Shown here one piece after another: positions 53,774 through 62,852 of a stretch of DNA of 64,000 nucleotides. Every line of letters begins with the position of its first letter. Position 1 is the first letter of the stretch. The DNA lies in contig JAGWMJ010000001.1 of assembly GCA_028871815.1 (NCBI GenBank), positions 372,001-436,000 on the forward strand, written 5' to 3'. The notes under the pieces are model-generated. The model was not told the origin of the DNA, ran no database searches, and saw only the letters and a list, made by a program, of their open reading frames with translations. The position numbers and the translations under genes are program-made. Origin of the DNA: Armatimonadota bacterium. Its GTDB lineage: Bacteria; Armatimonadota; Chthonomonadetes; Chthonomonadales; Chthonomonadaceae.

Positions 53774-56700
53774 ATGCAAACCGAACCGTATGACGCCGAA
53801 CACGCAATCCGTTTCGTAACGGCCGCCAGCATCTTTGATGGCCATGATGCCGCCATCAACATCATTCGCCGTGTGCTTCAGGCTTCCGGCGCCGAGGTGG
53901 TGCACCTCGGGCACAATCGTTCGGTGGACGAAATAGTCACCACCGCGATTCAAGAAGACGTACAGGGCGTAGCCGTCAGCTCGTATCAGGGCGGGCACAT
54001 GCAGGTGTTCCGCTATCTGCGGCGGCTGTTGAATGAGCGCGGCGGCGAGCACATCCAGCTATTTGGCGGTGGCGGCGGCGTTATTCTGCCCGCCGAGATT
54101 GCCGAACTCGGCTCCGAAGGCACGGCGACCATATTCTCGCCGGAGGATGGGCGCCGCCTCGGCCTGCAGGGCATGGTGAACACCATGCTGCGCGCGTGCG
54201 ACTTCTCCACCACACCGTGCCTGGGCGGTGAACCCGAGGCGTTGAACAAGGGGGGTTGGAAGGGGCTGGCCTCCGGAATCACGCTGGCCGAGCAGGCTGC
54301 CTCGGGCAGCTGCCCCGCGGCCGCCGCATGGGTGGATTCGCTGCCCGCCGCGGCGAACCCCGCGCCGGTGGTTGGCATCACCGGAACGGGAGGCGCCGGC
54401 AAGTCGACGCTGATTGACGAGCTGCTGCTGCGCTTCCTGAACGATTTTGAGGGCCGGCGTATCGGGATTCTCTCCATAGACCCCACGCGCCGATCCACGG
54501 GCGGGGCTTTACTGGGCGACCGCATCCGAATGAACAACGTTTTTCGGCCGGGCGTCTACATGCGGTCGCTGGCTACGCGCGGTGGCGGCACGGAGCTATC
54601 TCCTGCCGTACAAGGCGCATTGCGCGTGATGCAGGCTGCCGGCTTCGATCTGATTCTGGTGGAGACCTCCGGCATTGGGCAGGCCGACGCCGCCATCACG
54701 GCAGTTGCCGGCGTGACGCTGTACGTTATGACGCCGGAGTTTGGCGCCGCTTCGCAACTCGAAAAGATCGAGATGCTGGCTTCCGCTGATCTCGTAGCTG
54801 TCAACAAGCTAGATCGTCCCGGCGGGCAGGATGCGCTCCGGTATGTGCGCAAGCAGGTTCAGCGCAACCGCGGCGCAGTCGCGGAGCCGCTGGAGGCCAT
54901 GCCGGTTTACGGAGTGATGGCGTCGCGGTACGGAAATGCGGGCGTGTCAGCACTCTTTCGTGCGCTCACAGAGCGCCTGGGCGAGCGCTGGCAGCTGCCC
55001 GATGCGTCGCCGTTCGCCGCCCCAGCTTCAACACCGCAATCGCTCGTTCCCGCGCGGCGAAGTGGCTACCTTGCGACCATTGCGCAGGCGGTGCGCAGCT
55101 ACCATTCCACCGTGGCTGCGCAGTGTCAGGCAGTCCGCACCCTCCAGCGCCTGGAGCATGCCCGAGGCGCGGTGGCGGGCGACTCCGACGCGGAGCGCGC
55201 GCTCGATCGCGCGATAGCCCACGCCGAAACAGGTGTCTCCCCGGAAACGCGCCGGCTGCTGGATGAATGGCCCAGCCACGAACGCGCGGTGCGGGAGGCC
55301 GATTCCGGCGGCGAACGCCGGTCCAGCCTCACACTCTCCGGAATTTCGATACCCCGAGTGGCCACACCACATCTTGAGGATGCCGGCGAGCTCGTCGGTT
55401 GGCTTCTCAAGGAGAATCTGCCGGGTCAGTTCCCATTCACCGCCGGCGTGTTTGCGTTCAAGCGTGAGAGTGAAGAGCCGAAGCGCCAGTTCGCCGGTTC
55501 GGGCGGGCCCGAACGCACCAACCGCCGCTTCCATCTGCTCTGCGCGGGCGAGCCGGCTCGGCGGCTTTCCACAGCGTTCGACCCCGCGACGCTCTACGGC
55601 GAGGATCCTGACGATACGCCCGATGTATATGGGCGCGTGGGCGAGTCGGGCGTGAGCATCTGCACGCTGGATGACATGAAGAAGCTGTACGCCGGCTTCG
55701 ACCTGTGCGACCCGCAAACGTCGGTTTCGATGACGATCAACGGCCCCGCGCCGATTCTGCTCGCGATGTTCTTCAACACCGTGATCGATCAGCAGATGGA
55801 GCGGCTGGCCGCGTCTCTCGGCCGGACGCCGGATGAAGTCGAGGCAGCACGGGTGCGCGCGGAGGCCCTCGCCTCGGTGCGCGGCACCGTACAGGCCGAT
55901 ATTCTGAAAGAGGATCAGGCGCAGAACGAATGCATCTTCGCCATCGACTTCGCGCTGCGAATGATGGGCGACGTCCAGCAGTTCTGCATCGACAATGGCG
56001 TCCGCAACTACTATACGGTGTCGGTATCGGGATTCCACATGGCGGAGGCGGGCGCCAATCCGGTATCGCAGCTCGCCTTCACGCTTGCAAACGCCTTCAC
56101 CTACCTGGAGTACTACCTGAGCCGTGGCATGAGCATTGACGCATTTGCGCCCAGCTTCTCGTTCTTCTTCTCCAACGGCATGGATCCGGAGTACTCCGTG
56201 CTGGGTCGCGTTGCCCGCCGGATATGGGCAGTTGCGCTTCGCGATGTTTACGGCGCCAACTCCCGCTCTCAAAAGCTGAAGTACCATATCCAGACCTCCG
56301 GGCGCTCGCTTCACGCGCAGGAGATTGAGTTCAACGATATTCGTACCACGCTGCAGGCGCTCCTGGCGCTGGAGGATAACTGCAACTCGCTGCACACCAA
56401 CGCATACGATGAGGCCATCACCACGCCGACCGAGGAGTCGCTGCGGCGGGCCGTGGCCATCCAGCTTATCCTGAACAAGGAGTTCGGCGTACTGAAGAAT
56501 GAGAACCCCACGCAGGGCTCGTTCTTCATCGAGCAGCTTACCGACGCCGTGGAAGCGGCGGTGCTGGCGGAGCTGGACCGTCTGCATGAGCGCGGCGGCG
56601 TTACCGGCGCGATGGAGACGCAGTACCAGCGCGGCCGCATTCAGGATGAATCGCTCGAGTACGAGCGGCGCAAGCAGAGCGGAGCGCTGCCGATTGTCGG

Positions 56701-56989
56701 CGTGAACATGTTCCTCAATCCCGATCAGGAGAAGGGCGACTACCATCCGCCGGATGTGGCCGTTGAGCGGGCTGAGACCGCGGAGAAAGATGCACAGATC
56801 GCGGCTCTGCAAGAGTTCCACACGCGGCATGCCGCCGAGGCCCCGAGCCGGCTTGCGGCTCTAAAGGCCGCGGCGGCCGGCGATGGTAACGTGTTTGAGA
56901 TGCTGATGAGCGCGGTAAGGACCTGCTCGTTGGGCCAGATCACACACGCCCTGTACGAAGTCGGCGGGCGCTACCGGCGCAATATGTAG
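53774..56989 (+). CDS. icmF: IcmF, fused B12-dependent isobutyryl-CoA mutase with G-protein chaperone
   Basis: The 1071-residue product has a cobalamin-binding domain (IFDGHDAAINIIRRVL, His24), a MeaB-like GTPase (P-loop GTGGAGKSTL near 200-210, SVDPT-like SIDPTRRSTGGALLG) and the mutase barrel from ~540. Substrate-site residues are Phe560 (TAGVFAFK) and Gln717 (DQAQNECIF), where methylmalonyl-CoA mutase has Tyr and Arg. This is the isobutyryl-CoA type. It interconverts isobutyryl-CoA and n-butyryl-CoA, linking valine breakdown to beta-oxidation. Confidence 0.95.
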   Translation: MQTEPYDAEHAIRFVTAASIFDGHDAAINIIRRVLQASGAEVVHLGHNRSVDEIVTTAIQEDVQGVAVSSYQGGHMQVFRYLRRLLNERGGEHIQLFGGGGGVILPAEIAELGSEGTATIFSPEDGRRLGLQGMVNTMLRACDFSTTPCLGGEPEALNKGGWKGLASGITLAEQAASGSCPAAAAWVDSLPAAANPAPVVGITGTGGAGKSTLIDELLLRFLNDFEGRRIGILSIDPTRRSTGGALLGDRIRMNNVFRPGVYMRSLATRGGGTELSPAVQGALRVMQAAGFDLILVETSGIGQADAAITAVAGVTLYVMTPEFGAASQLEKIEMLASADLVAVNKLDRPGGQDALRYVRKQVQRNRGAVAEPLEAMPVYGVMASRYGNAGVSALFRALTERLGERWQLPDASPFAAPASTPQSLVPARRSGYLATIAQAVRSYHSTVAAQCQAVRTLQRLEHARGAVAGDSDAERALDRAIAHAETGVSPETRRLLDEWPSHERAVREADSGGERRSSLTLSGISIPRVATPHLEDAGELVGWLLKENLPGQFPFTAGVFAFKRESEEPKRQFAGSGGPERTNRRFHLLCAGEPARRLSTAFDPATLYGEDPDDTPDVYGRVGESGVSICTLDDMKKLYAGFDLCDPQTSVSMTINGPAPILLAMFFNTVIDQQMERLAASLGRTPDEVEAARVRAEALASVRGTVQADILKEDQAQNECIFAIDFALRMMGDVQQFCIDNGVRNYYTVSVSGFHMAEAGANPVSQLAFTLANAFTYLEYYLSRGMSIDAFAPSFSFFFSNGMDPEYSVLGRVARRIWAVALRDVYGANSRSQKLKYHIQTSGRSLHAQEIEFNDIRTTLQALLALEDNCNSLHTNAYDEAITTPTEESLRRAVAIQLILNKEFGVLKNENPTQGSFFIEQLTDAVEAAVLAELDRLHERGGVTGAMETQYQRGRIQDESLEYERRKQSGALPIVGVNMFLNPDQEKGDYHPPDVAVERAETAEKDAQIAALQEFHTRHAAEAPSRLAALKAAAAGDGNVFEMLMSAVRTCSLGQITHALYEVGGRYRRNM

Positions 56990-57068
56990 CGTGGCGCGCG
57001 TGCTCCTTCGGGGGTAAAGTGAACCAGCGACTGGCGCCGGTCGTAATCCAGATGATGGAGGCGCTGTT

Positions 57069-58289
57069 ATGCTTGCTTTGACCCGCGAAAAGCTCGATCA
57101 GGCCCGCCGGCTCGTTGCCGCCTCGGGGTTGGACATATGGATGACCTTTGTGCGGGAGACCAGCGGCGGTGGCGATCCTGCGCTCCCTCTGATACTCACC
57201 GGGGCCCTGACGTGGCAAAGCGCGCTGATGGTATCTAAAGATGGGAAGGCCGTGGCCGTTGTGGGCAATTACGACGCCGAGCCGCTTGAGGCGACGGGAG
57301 ATTGGGACGAGGTTATCCCGTATGTTCGCAGCATTCGTGAGCCCCTGAACGAGGCCCTGAATCGGCTTGTTCCAGAGGGCGGCGGGCCGCCGCGAATCGG
57401 TGTGAACCATTCGCTGGATGACGGCAAGGCCGATGGCATTACATGGGGCATGTACCTGGTGCTGTGCGACTACCTGAAGGGCACGCGGTTCGAAAACGCG
57501 ATCGAGAGCGCCGAATCGGTGATCGTGCCGCTTCGCTCGGTCAAGACGCCTGGCGAGCTGGAGCGAATCCGGGACGCGGTCCGGCAAACCGACCGTTTGC
57601 TGGCACAGTTCGCCCGGTCGGCGCGCATCGGCGTTAGCGAGCAGTCGCTATTCGATTCTGTTCAGGACGCAATCGACGATGCCGGGCTGGGTTACGCCTG
57701 GGACCGATCGGGCAACCCGATTGTGAACACCGGCCCCAACTCCATGGTTGGGCACGGGCGTCCATCCCACCAGATCAAGATCGCGCCTGGGCACATTCTT
57801 CACATCGACGTTGGCGTTCAGGTGGATGGCTACTGCTCGGACGTTCAACGGTGTTGGTATGTGCAGGAGGCCGGTGAGGCGGCACTTCCAGAGGATGTGG
57901 TGACCGCGTGGGCGGCCGTGATGGGCGCTATCGACGCCGGGAGGAAGGCGCTGGCGCCGGGCGCACTCGGCTGGCAGGTAGACAAGGCCGCGCGCAGCGC
58001 ACTGGTTGCATCCGGGTACCCGCAGTACATGCATGCGCTGGGGCATCAAGTTGGCCGTGCGGCGCATGACGGCGGCGGCGTGCTGGGACCAACCTGGGAG
58101 CGATACGGACGGACAACCTCCATGAGCGTTGAGGAAGGCGAAGTCTATACGCTGGAGCTGGGTGTGATGGTGGAGGGCCGCGGTTACCTGGGAGTTGAGG
58201 AGATGGTGGTGGTAACCGGCGACGGCTGCGACTACCTGACGGAGCGACAGACGGAGCTGCCGCTGCTTGCCGCGGACCGGACGGCATGA
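57069..58289 (+). CDS. M24-family metallopeptidase (Xaa-Pro aminopeptidase-like)
   Basis: The 406-residue product starts at ATG 57069 behind GGAGG. A creatinase-like N-terminal domain precedes the pita-bread fold with metal ligands: Asp in HIDVGVQVDGYCSDVQRCW (two), His in ALGHQVGRAAHDGG, Glu in LELGVMVEGRGYL and Glu in VEEMVVV. Likely a cytosolic peptidase; the substrate is unknown. Its stop overlaps the next start (ATGA). Confidence 0.9.
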   Translation: MLALTREKLDQARRLVAASGLDIWMTFVRETSGGGDPALPLILTGALTWQSALMVSKDGKAVAVVGNYDAEPLEATGDWDEVIPYVRSIREPLNEALNRLVPEGGGPPRIGVNHSLDDGKADGITWGMYLVLCDYLKGTRFENAIESAESVIVPLRSVKTPGELERIRDAVRQTDRLLAQFARSARIGVSEQSLFDSVQDAIDDAGLGYAWDRSGNPIVNTGPNSMVGHGRPSHQIKIAPGHILHIDVGVQVDGYCSDVQRCWYVQEAGEAALPEDVVTAWAAVMGAIDAGRKALAPGALGWQVDKAARSALVASGYPQYMHALGHQVGRAAHDGGGVLGPTWERYGRTTSMSVEEGEVYTLELGVMVEGRGYLGVEEMVVVTGDGCDYLTERQTELPLLAADRTA

Positions 58290-59317
58290 AGGCGCTGGTC
58301 TTTCGCGGCGAGAGGCAGCTGGCCGTTGAGGAGGCGCCGGAGCCCCGGCCGGCAGCGGGCGAAGCGCTGATAGAGGTCAGCTGTTGCGGAATCTGCGGCT
58401 CCGACCTCAGCGGGTACCTCGGGCACAGCGCGCGCCGCAATCGCAGCGTCCCGCTCATCATGGGCCACGAGGTCTGCGGCACGGTACGGGATATTACTCC
58501 CGGCGCCGGTGATGCAGTTGCGATCGGTGACCGGGTGGCGCTGCAGCCGGTGATCGCATGCGGAACGTGTCCCGCGTGTCGCCGCGGCAGCCCGCACCTG
58601 TGCCCTTCCATGTCTCTGATCGGCATCGAGCGCCACGGCGGATTCGCGCCGCTGCTTGCGGCGCCGGTAAACCGGCTCTTCCCGATTCCCGATTCACTCC
58701 CGGATTCCGCCGCGGCGTTGTGCGAAACGCTTGCCGTGGAGGTGCATCTGTTCCGAGAGTTTGCACCCCCACTGCTGCGCTGCACCGTGGTGCTTGGATG
58801 CGGCCCGCAAGGGCTGCTGGCGATACAACTTGCGCGCCTGGCGGGCGCAAATCCGATTGTAGCGGTCGACATTGCGCCATACCGTCTGGAGACCGCCCGC
58901 AAGATGGGCGCCGCATTCACGGTGGATGCACGCTCGGATAGTGTGAACGGGCAGGTTATGGCCCTGACGGATGGTTGGGGATCGGAGTTTGTCGTAGAGA
59001 CGAGCGGCGCATCGGCGATGCGGGCCGGCGCACCCGGGCTTGTGGCGCCCGGCGGCACCCTGGCGCTGATTGGGCTGGGCGCGGGTGAGACGGAGATGAA
59101 CTTTCTGCCGGTTGTGGCGAAGGAGATCCGGATTCAGGGAAGCTACTGCTACCGCGACGACGACTTTGTTCGCGCGCTGGAGCTGCTTTCCACCGGGAGT
59201 ATCGATACCGCCGGGATGACCACCGTGTCGCCACTGGCGGATGGCGCGCAGCTCTTTGACACGCTGGTGACCGACCCCGGGCGTCTCGTGAAGGTGCTGC
59301 TCAGCTCTGCGTCCTGA
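58286..59317 (+). CDS. Zinc-binding medium-chain alcohol dehydrogenase
   Basis: The 343-residue product has catalytic zinc motif CGICGSDLSGYLGH and GHEVCGTV, structural zinc cysteines in CGTCPACRRGSPHLC, and the Rossmann VVLGCGPQGLLAIQLARLAG. It belongs to the threonine or sorbitol dehydrogenase branch of the MDR superfamily. The substrate is unknown; the location suggests a polyol or amino-acid-derived alcohol. Confidence 0.9.
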   Translation: MKALVFRGERQLAVEEAPEPRPAAGEALIEVSCCGICGSDLSGYLGHSARRNRSVPLIMGHEVCGTVRDITPGAGDAVAIGDRVALQPVIACGTCPACRRGSPHLCPSMSLIGIERHGGFAPLLAAPVNRLFPIPDSLPDSAAALCETLAVEVHLFREFAPPLLRCTVVLGCGPQGLLAIQLARLAGANPIVAVDIAPYRLETARKMGAAFTVDARSDSVNGQVMALTDGWGSEFVVETSGASAMRAGAPGLVAPGGTLALIGLGAGETEMNFLPVVAKEIRIQGSYCYRDDDFVRALELLSTGSIDTAGMTTVSPLADGAQLFDTLVTDPGRLVKVLLSSAS

Positions 59318-59386
59318 TTCGATCACGCCGCCATTCTCGAGCAGCAGCCCTCACGATCTCGCCCGGCGCGCGCCGCGCCCGGGAAT

Positions 59387-59848
59387 TCAACTGAGAGGCG
59401 AACCGACTTCGCCGACTCCTTCAGACAGACCGCCTCCGCGTTCGTCCGGGTACCATCCGCGGTTTAGCAAGAGCACATACCGGCCGCCGAAATGCTGTTC
59501 GGCTACCTTCGCCACATCGCTGATGGTCATCAGCTCCGCCACCGCTCCAGCCAGTTCGGGGTTCTCGGCCAATTCGGCTGCCGCCAGTTCGCGGGTGCAG
59601 AAGACCGCAAGGCAGCCTTCCTGAACGCTCGACGCGAAACCGGCGTACGTGCCGGAATCGGGATAGCGAAACAAACATGCGGTCTCGCTGCTGTGAAGTT
59701 GCTGGTATCGGTATGCTCCCCTCGGCTCCGCATCGGCGGTGGCTTCCGCCGCAGCTGCGCGTCCGTCGCGCCGCCAGCAGCCCGGTTCATCTCCCTCTTG
59801 CAGGCCCGGATCACTCCGGGTGGCGCCGTTTTTGCTTTTCATTGACAT
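59387..59848 (-). CDS. Paralog family copy 1: domain B only
   Basis: The 153-residue product starts at ATG 59848 behind GAGGAG; ATG 59842 and an upstream in-frame ATG at 60055 are alternatives. Domain B (~100 residues) reads YRYQQLHSSETACLFRYPDS, GTYAGFASSVQEG, then ELAAAELAENPEL and GGRYVLLLNRGWYP. The same domain forms the second half of the 60794 protein. The preceding 296 bases (59849-60144) hold only degenerate family sequence. I recognise no known family. Confidence 0.6.
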   Translation of the reverse strand: MSMKSKNGATRSDPGLQEGDEPGCWRRDGRAAAAEATADAEPRGAYRYQQLHSSETACLFRYPDSGTYAGFASSVQEGCLAVFCTRELAAAELAENPELAGAVAELMTISDVAKVAEQHFGGRYVLLLNRGWYPDERGGGLSEGVGEVGSPLS

Positions 59849-60144
59849 GTGGCTCCTCGTTGCCCGCTGTGTGCTTCCAGTCAAGCTCTCTGGTCGCCGC
59901 CGACGCGGACCGCTGCCGGGATGGCGGTTCACTGACGTGTGCGACCTCGCTCGATTGGCATAAACATCCCCGACGCGTCCGGCACGACCGCTTCTCCAGC
60001 GTCGGCCCGTACCTGGCCGACTTCGTCCAGGCTTCAATGCCGGTACTTTGGGCATGCTAACAGTGCTTACTCACACTGCGTTACTCGCGCAATGGCGGTA
60101 AATCCGGAAGATGTGGGCGCCGATTCACGAGGAGCTGCGGCCAT

Positions 60145-60664
60145 TTATCGCCCCGGAAGGAAAGCTGCCCACAGCGTATGGCGCCTGGGCGGCAAACTGT
60201 CGCTGATCCGCGATTGGGCCACCGGCGATACGTCGATCGGCTCCGCAGATCCTACCCAGAAGATGCGCCAGCGCCCCCGGCACTGCTTCTCGGCTATGGC
60301 CTGTATCTCGGACCACGCGGCCTCATGCGCCACCATCTCGCTTATAGGGTCCAGGTTCCGCTCGGCGGCACGGGCCATAGCCTCCGATGTCAGGACGACC
60401 CTACAAGCACCTTCGTCTTCGTCTCCGCACATGCTGGTGTCGCAGACCAGAGGGTCCGCAAAAACCCAAAACAGATCGTCGCTGGTGCGCGAGTCGACCT
60501 GCGGCTTGCAGGCGCGTGGTCGCTGGTGAGAGACCGTCGGTTTGTGTTTGCCGGCGCGTTCGCCCTTTGCCGCAGCTTGCTGTTTAGCGTTGGAAGCGCG
60601 CACCGTCCAGCACGGGCCGGAACCACTCATGGCTACTCTCTACTTCGTCTTTTTTCTTGCTCAT
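60145..60664 (-). pseudogene. Paralog family copy 2: domain A, start frameshifted
   Basis: The family start MSKKKDEVESS is read from ATG 60664 with its AGGAGT site, but that frame stops after 26 codons. The rest of domain A (KGERAGKHKP, SDDLFWVFADPLVCD, MVAHEAAWSEIQAIAEKQC, GRWRIFW) is open in another frame from 60630 to 60145. A one- or two-base slip near the start would explain this. It may instead use ATG 60630 and be functional. Confidence 0.65.
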
Positions 60665-60793
60665 GGTAACTCCTGCTTCCGAGCGGATTACCAAGGTGAC
60701 CGGCAGCGCTTCGGTCCTGCGGCTCACTTCATTTACTCGCCGACCTGGGAAGCAGGCGCGCGATCTCTGCCGGCAAGCACGCCACCATGCGGC

Positions 60794-61540
60794 TCAGTCG
60801 TCTGGCGAATCGCTTTCGCCGGATTCTCCCACCAGGCCAGGTTCGGATTCGCCGGCGCACCACGTCCGGGACAGCAAGAGCACATAGCGGCCATCGTAAT
60901 CCTCTTCGGCCAGCCTTGCCACCTCAGTGATGGGCATCTGCATCACCTCTGCCCCTTTGAGAATGGGATTATCGGCCAGTTCGGCGATGGCCAGATCGAG
61001 GCTTCGTGCGACTGCAAGGTAGGAAGGCTCGCCGGTCGGCACATAGCAGGCGTATGAGCCGGAGGCGGGATAGTGAAACACGCAGGCGGTGTCGGTGCTG
61101 CGGATCTGGTTGTATCGGAATTTCGCGTCCGGCTCTTTCTCGGTGCTCGCTTCCGCTGTGGTTTCGGCGTGGCGTTTCCTGTAGATCTGAGAAGCCGGGC
61201 GTTTCCAGAAGAGCCAACAGCGCCCCTCGCACTCCCGCTCGGCGATCGCTTGTATTTCGGACCAGCGAGCCTCAAAGGTCACCATGTGGCGTAGGAAGTG
61301 CGACCGCTTCTTCTCGGCACGGGCCAACGCCTCCGAGGCGTAGACGGCGAGACATGGGTCATCGTCCCCGTTTGGACACATGATGTACTCAAGGTCCACC
61401 GGATCCACGATGACCCAGAACGAATCGCCACTACTGCGCGCAGCGCCTTTCTGCTTGTGTGAAGCTGACGACCCGCAAGGCACGCCGAGCTTATGTTTCC
61501 GGCCATGCTCAACCTTTTTCGCGTATTTCTTCTTGCTCAT
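60794..61540 (-). CDS. Paralog family copy 3: two-domain form (A plus B)
   Basis: The 248-residue product starts at ATG 61540 behind AGGAG. Domain A: MSKKKYAKKVEHGRKHK, DSFWVIVDPVDLEYIMC, SEALARAEKKRSHFLRHM, EARWSEIQAIAERECEG. A linker (TTAEASTEKEP) leads to domain B: RYNQIRSTDTACVFHYPASG, LAVARSLDLAIAELADNP, YDGRYVLLLSRTW. This is the only intact full-length member. Soluble, no signal peptide, function unknown. Confidence 0.75.
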   Translation of the reverse strand: MSKKKYAKKVEHGRKHKLGVPCGSSASHKQKGAARSSGDSFWVIVDPVDLEYIMCPNGDDDPCLAVYASEALARAEKKRSHFLRHMVTFEARWSEIQAIAERECEGRCWLFWKRPASQIYRKRHAETTAEASTEKEPDAKFRYNQIRSTDTACVFHYPASGSYACYVPTGEPSYLAVARSLDLAIAELADNPILKGAEVMQMPITEVARLAEEDYDGRYVLLLSRTWCAGESEPGLVGESGESDSPDD

Positions 61541-61758
61541 GGTAACTCCTGGACAGACAGACCTGGAGGCTGGGATCGTGTCGGTTTCCGCCGCTTACCG
61601 GCATTAAATAACTCGCGAAATTGGCGTGAATCCGGAAGGGATTCGGGCCGATTCACGAGGAGATCCGGCGAATCGTCAACCCACAAAAGAGACCGCCCGG
61701 AGCACGTGGCATCCGGGCGGCAACCTGCTTTTCAACCGCCAGTCCGGCTGGCGGCGGA

Positions 61759-62121
61759 CTAATAGATCCGAGCCGCCGGCTGTGTCCAGAAGATCCGCCA
61801 GCGCCCTTCGCACTGCTCCTCAGCAATCGCCTGTATTTCGGACCACGAAGCCTCGTGTGCCACCATACGGTTCAAGTAGGGCATCCGTTCCTCGGCGGAA
61901 CGAGCCATCGCCTCCGACGTCAAGATGACCATAAAAGGTTCGTCGTCTTCATCTCCACACATGGCGTAGTCGCCGATGAGGGGATCCGCAAAGATCCAGA
62001 ACTGATCGTCACTACTGCGCCAATCGACCCGCGGAATGCATGAGCCGGAGCGCTTGCAAGACACATTCGGCCTGTGTTTGTTGCCCCGCTCACTCTTTTT
62101 CGCGTCTTTCTTTTGACTCAT
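61759..62121 (-). CDS. Paralog family copy 4: domain A only
   Basis: The 120-residue product starts at ATG 62121 behind AGAGG: MSQKKDAKKSERGNKHRP, SSDDQFWIFADPLIGDYAMC, EDDEPFMVILTSEAMARSAE, MVAHEASWSEIQAIAEEQCE, GRWRIFWTQPAARIY. It is the near twin of copy 5 within the tandem duplication. The conserved WSEIQAIAE helix and acidic cysteine-containing segment define the family. Function unknown. Confidence 0.75.
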   Translation of the reverse strand: MSQKKDAKKSERGNKHRPNVSCKRSGSCIPRVDWRSSDDQFWIFADPLIGDYAMCGDEDDEPFMVILTSEAMARSAEERMPYLNRMVAHEASWSEIQAIAEEQCEGRWRIFWTQPAARIY

Positions 62122-62257
62122 GATAACCTCTTGGCCGGAATTGATTCCCAATTTCGTGAGTTTCTTCTCGCCCGTGATAACTCCTCGCAAGACAGGTCTG
62201 GAGTCCGGGATGGTGTCGGTTTGCGCCGATTACCGACACTTTATAACTCGCGAAATT

Positions 62258-62284
62258 GGCGTGAATCCGGAAGGGATTCACGCC
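62258..62284. repeat. Perfect 11-bp inverted repeat between copies 4 and 5
   Basis: GGCGTGAATCC (62258-62268) and GGATTCACGCC (62274-62284) flank 5 bases. The equivalent hairpin in the other repeat unit (near 61623-61649) has decayed on one arm. No T-run follows on either strand. Confidence 0.65.
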
Positions 62285-62393
62285 GATTCACGAGGAGATC
62301 CGGCGAATCGCCAACCCGGAAAAGAGACCGCCCGGAGCTCGTGGCGTCCGGGCGGCAAGGTGCTTTTCAACCGCCAGTCCGGCTGGCTGCGGA

Positions 62394-62756
62394 CTAAAAG
62401 ATCGGAGCAGCCGGCTGTGCCCAGAAGATCCGCCAGCGCCCTTCGCACTGCTCCTCAGCAATCGCCTGTATTTCGGACCACGAAGCCTCATGCGCCACCA
62501 TGTGGCTCAGGAAGTGCGACAGCTTCTCCTCGGCGCGGGCCAACCCCTCCGATGCGAAGACTGCAACGCAGGATTCATCCGCTTCGTTTCCGCACATCGC
62601 GTAGTCGCCAACGAGGGGATCCACAAAGATCCAGAACGGATCGTCACTACTGCGCGAATCGACTCGCGGCTTGCGTGAGCCTGAGCGCTTGCAAGACACA
62701 TCCGGCTTGTGTTTGTTGCCCCGCTCACCCTTTTTCGCGTCTTTCTTTTTGCTCAT
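62394..62756 (-). CDS. Paralog family copy 5: domain A only
   Basis: The 120-residue product starts at ATG 62756 behind AGAGG: MSKKKDAKKGERGNKHKP, SSDDPFWIFVDPLVGDYAMC, SEGLARAEEKLSHFLSHM, WSEIQAIAEEQCEGRWRIFW. It is the near twin of copy 4. The N-terminal lysine run and the conserved single Cys after DYAM recur in all domain-A copies. It lies 96 bases from the thiolase stop. Confidence 0.75.
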   Translation of the reverse strand: MSKKKDAKKGERGNKHKPDVSCKRSGSRKPRVDSRSSDDPFWIFVDPLVGDYAMCGNEADESCVAVFASEGLARAEEKLSHFLSHMVAHEASWSEIQAIAEEQCEGRWRIFWAQPAAPIF

Positions 62757-62852
62757 GATAACCTCTTATCCGGAATGGATTTCCAAAATGAGCGGCACTG
62801 TCACGACGTCGCCCGGTCCAGGCTTTGTGCGCGGCCATAATCAAGACGCGCC

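Larger units (their letters stand above)
61541..62815. repeat. Tandem duplication, unit about 635 bp
   Basis: Two neighbouring blocks run in parallel: ACTCGCGAAATTGGCGTGAA at about 61611 recurs at about 62246, and the flanking gene, hairpin and ribosome-site sequences match with the same 635-base offset. Each block carries one domain-A gene. A third, more diverged trace of the unit (GATTCACGAGGAG) lies near 60122. Confidence 0.8.

Noticed and set aside
55028-56830. A 600-codon open frame on the minus strand
   Set aside because: It is antisense to the well-conserved IcmF gene, is rich in His and Arg, and has no recognisable motif. Such shadows are expected in GC-rich DNA. The antisense frames at 49745-50884, 52895-54052 and 45168-46169 were rejected for the same reason.
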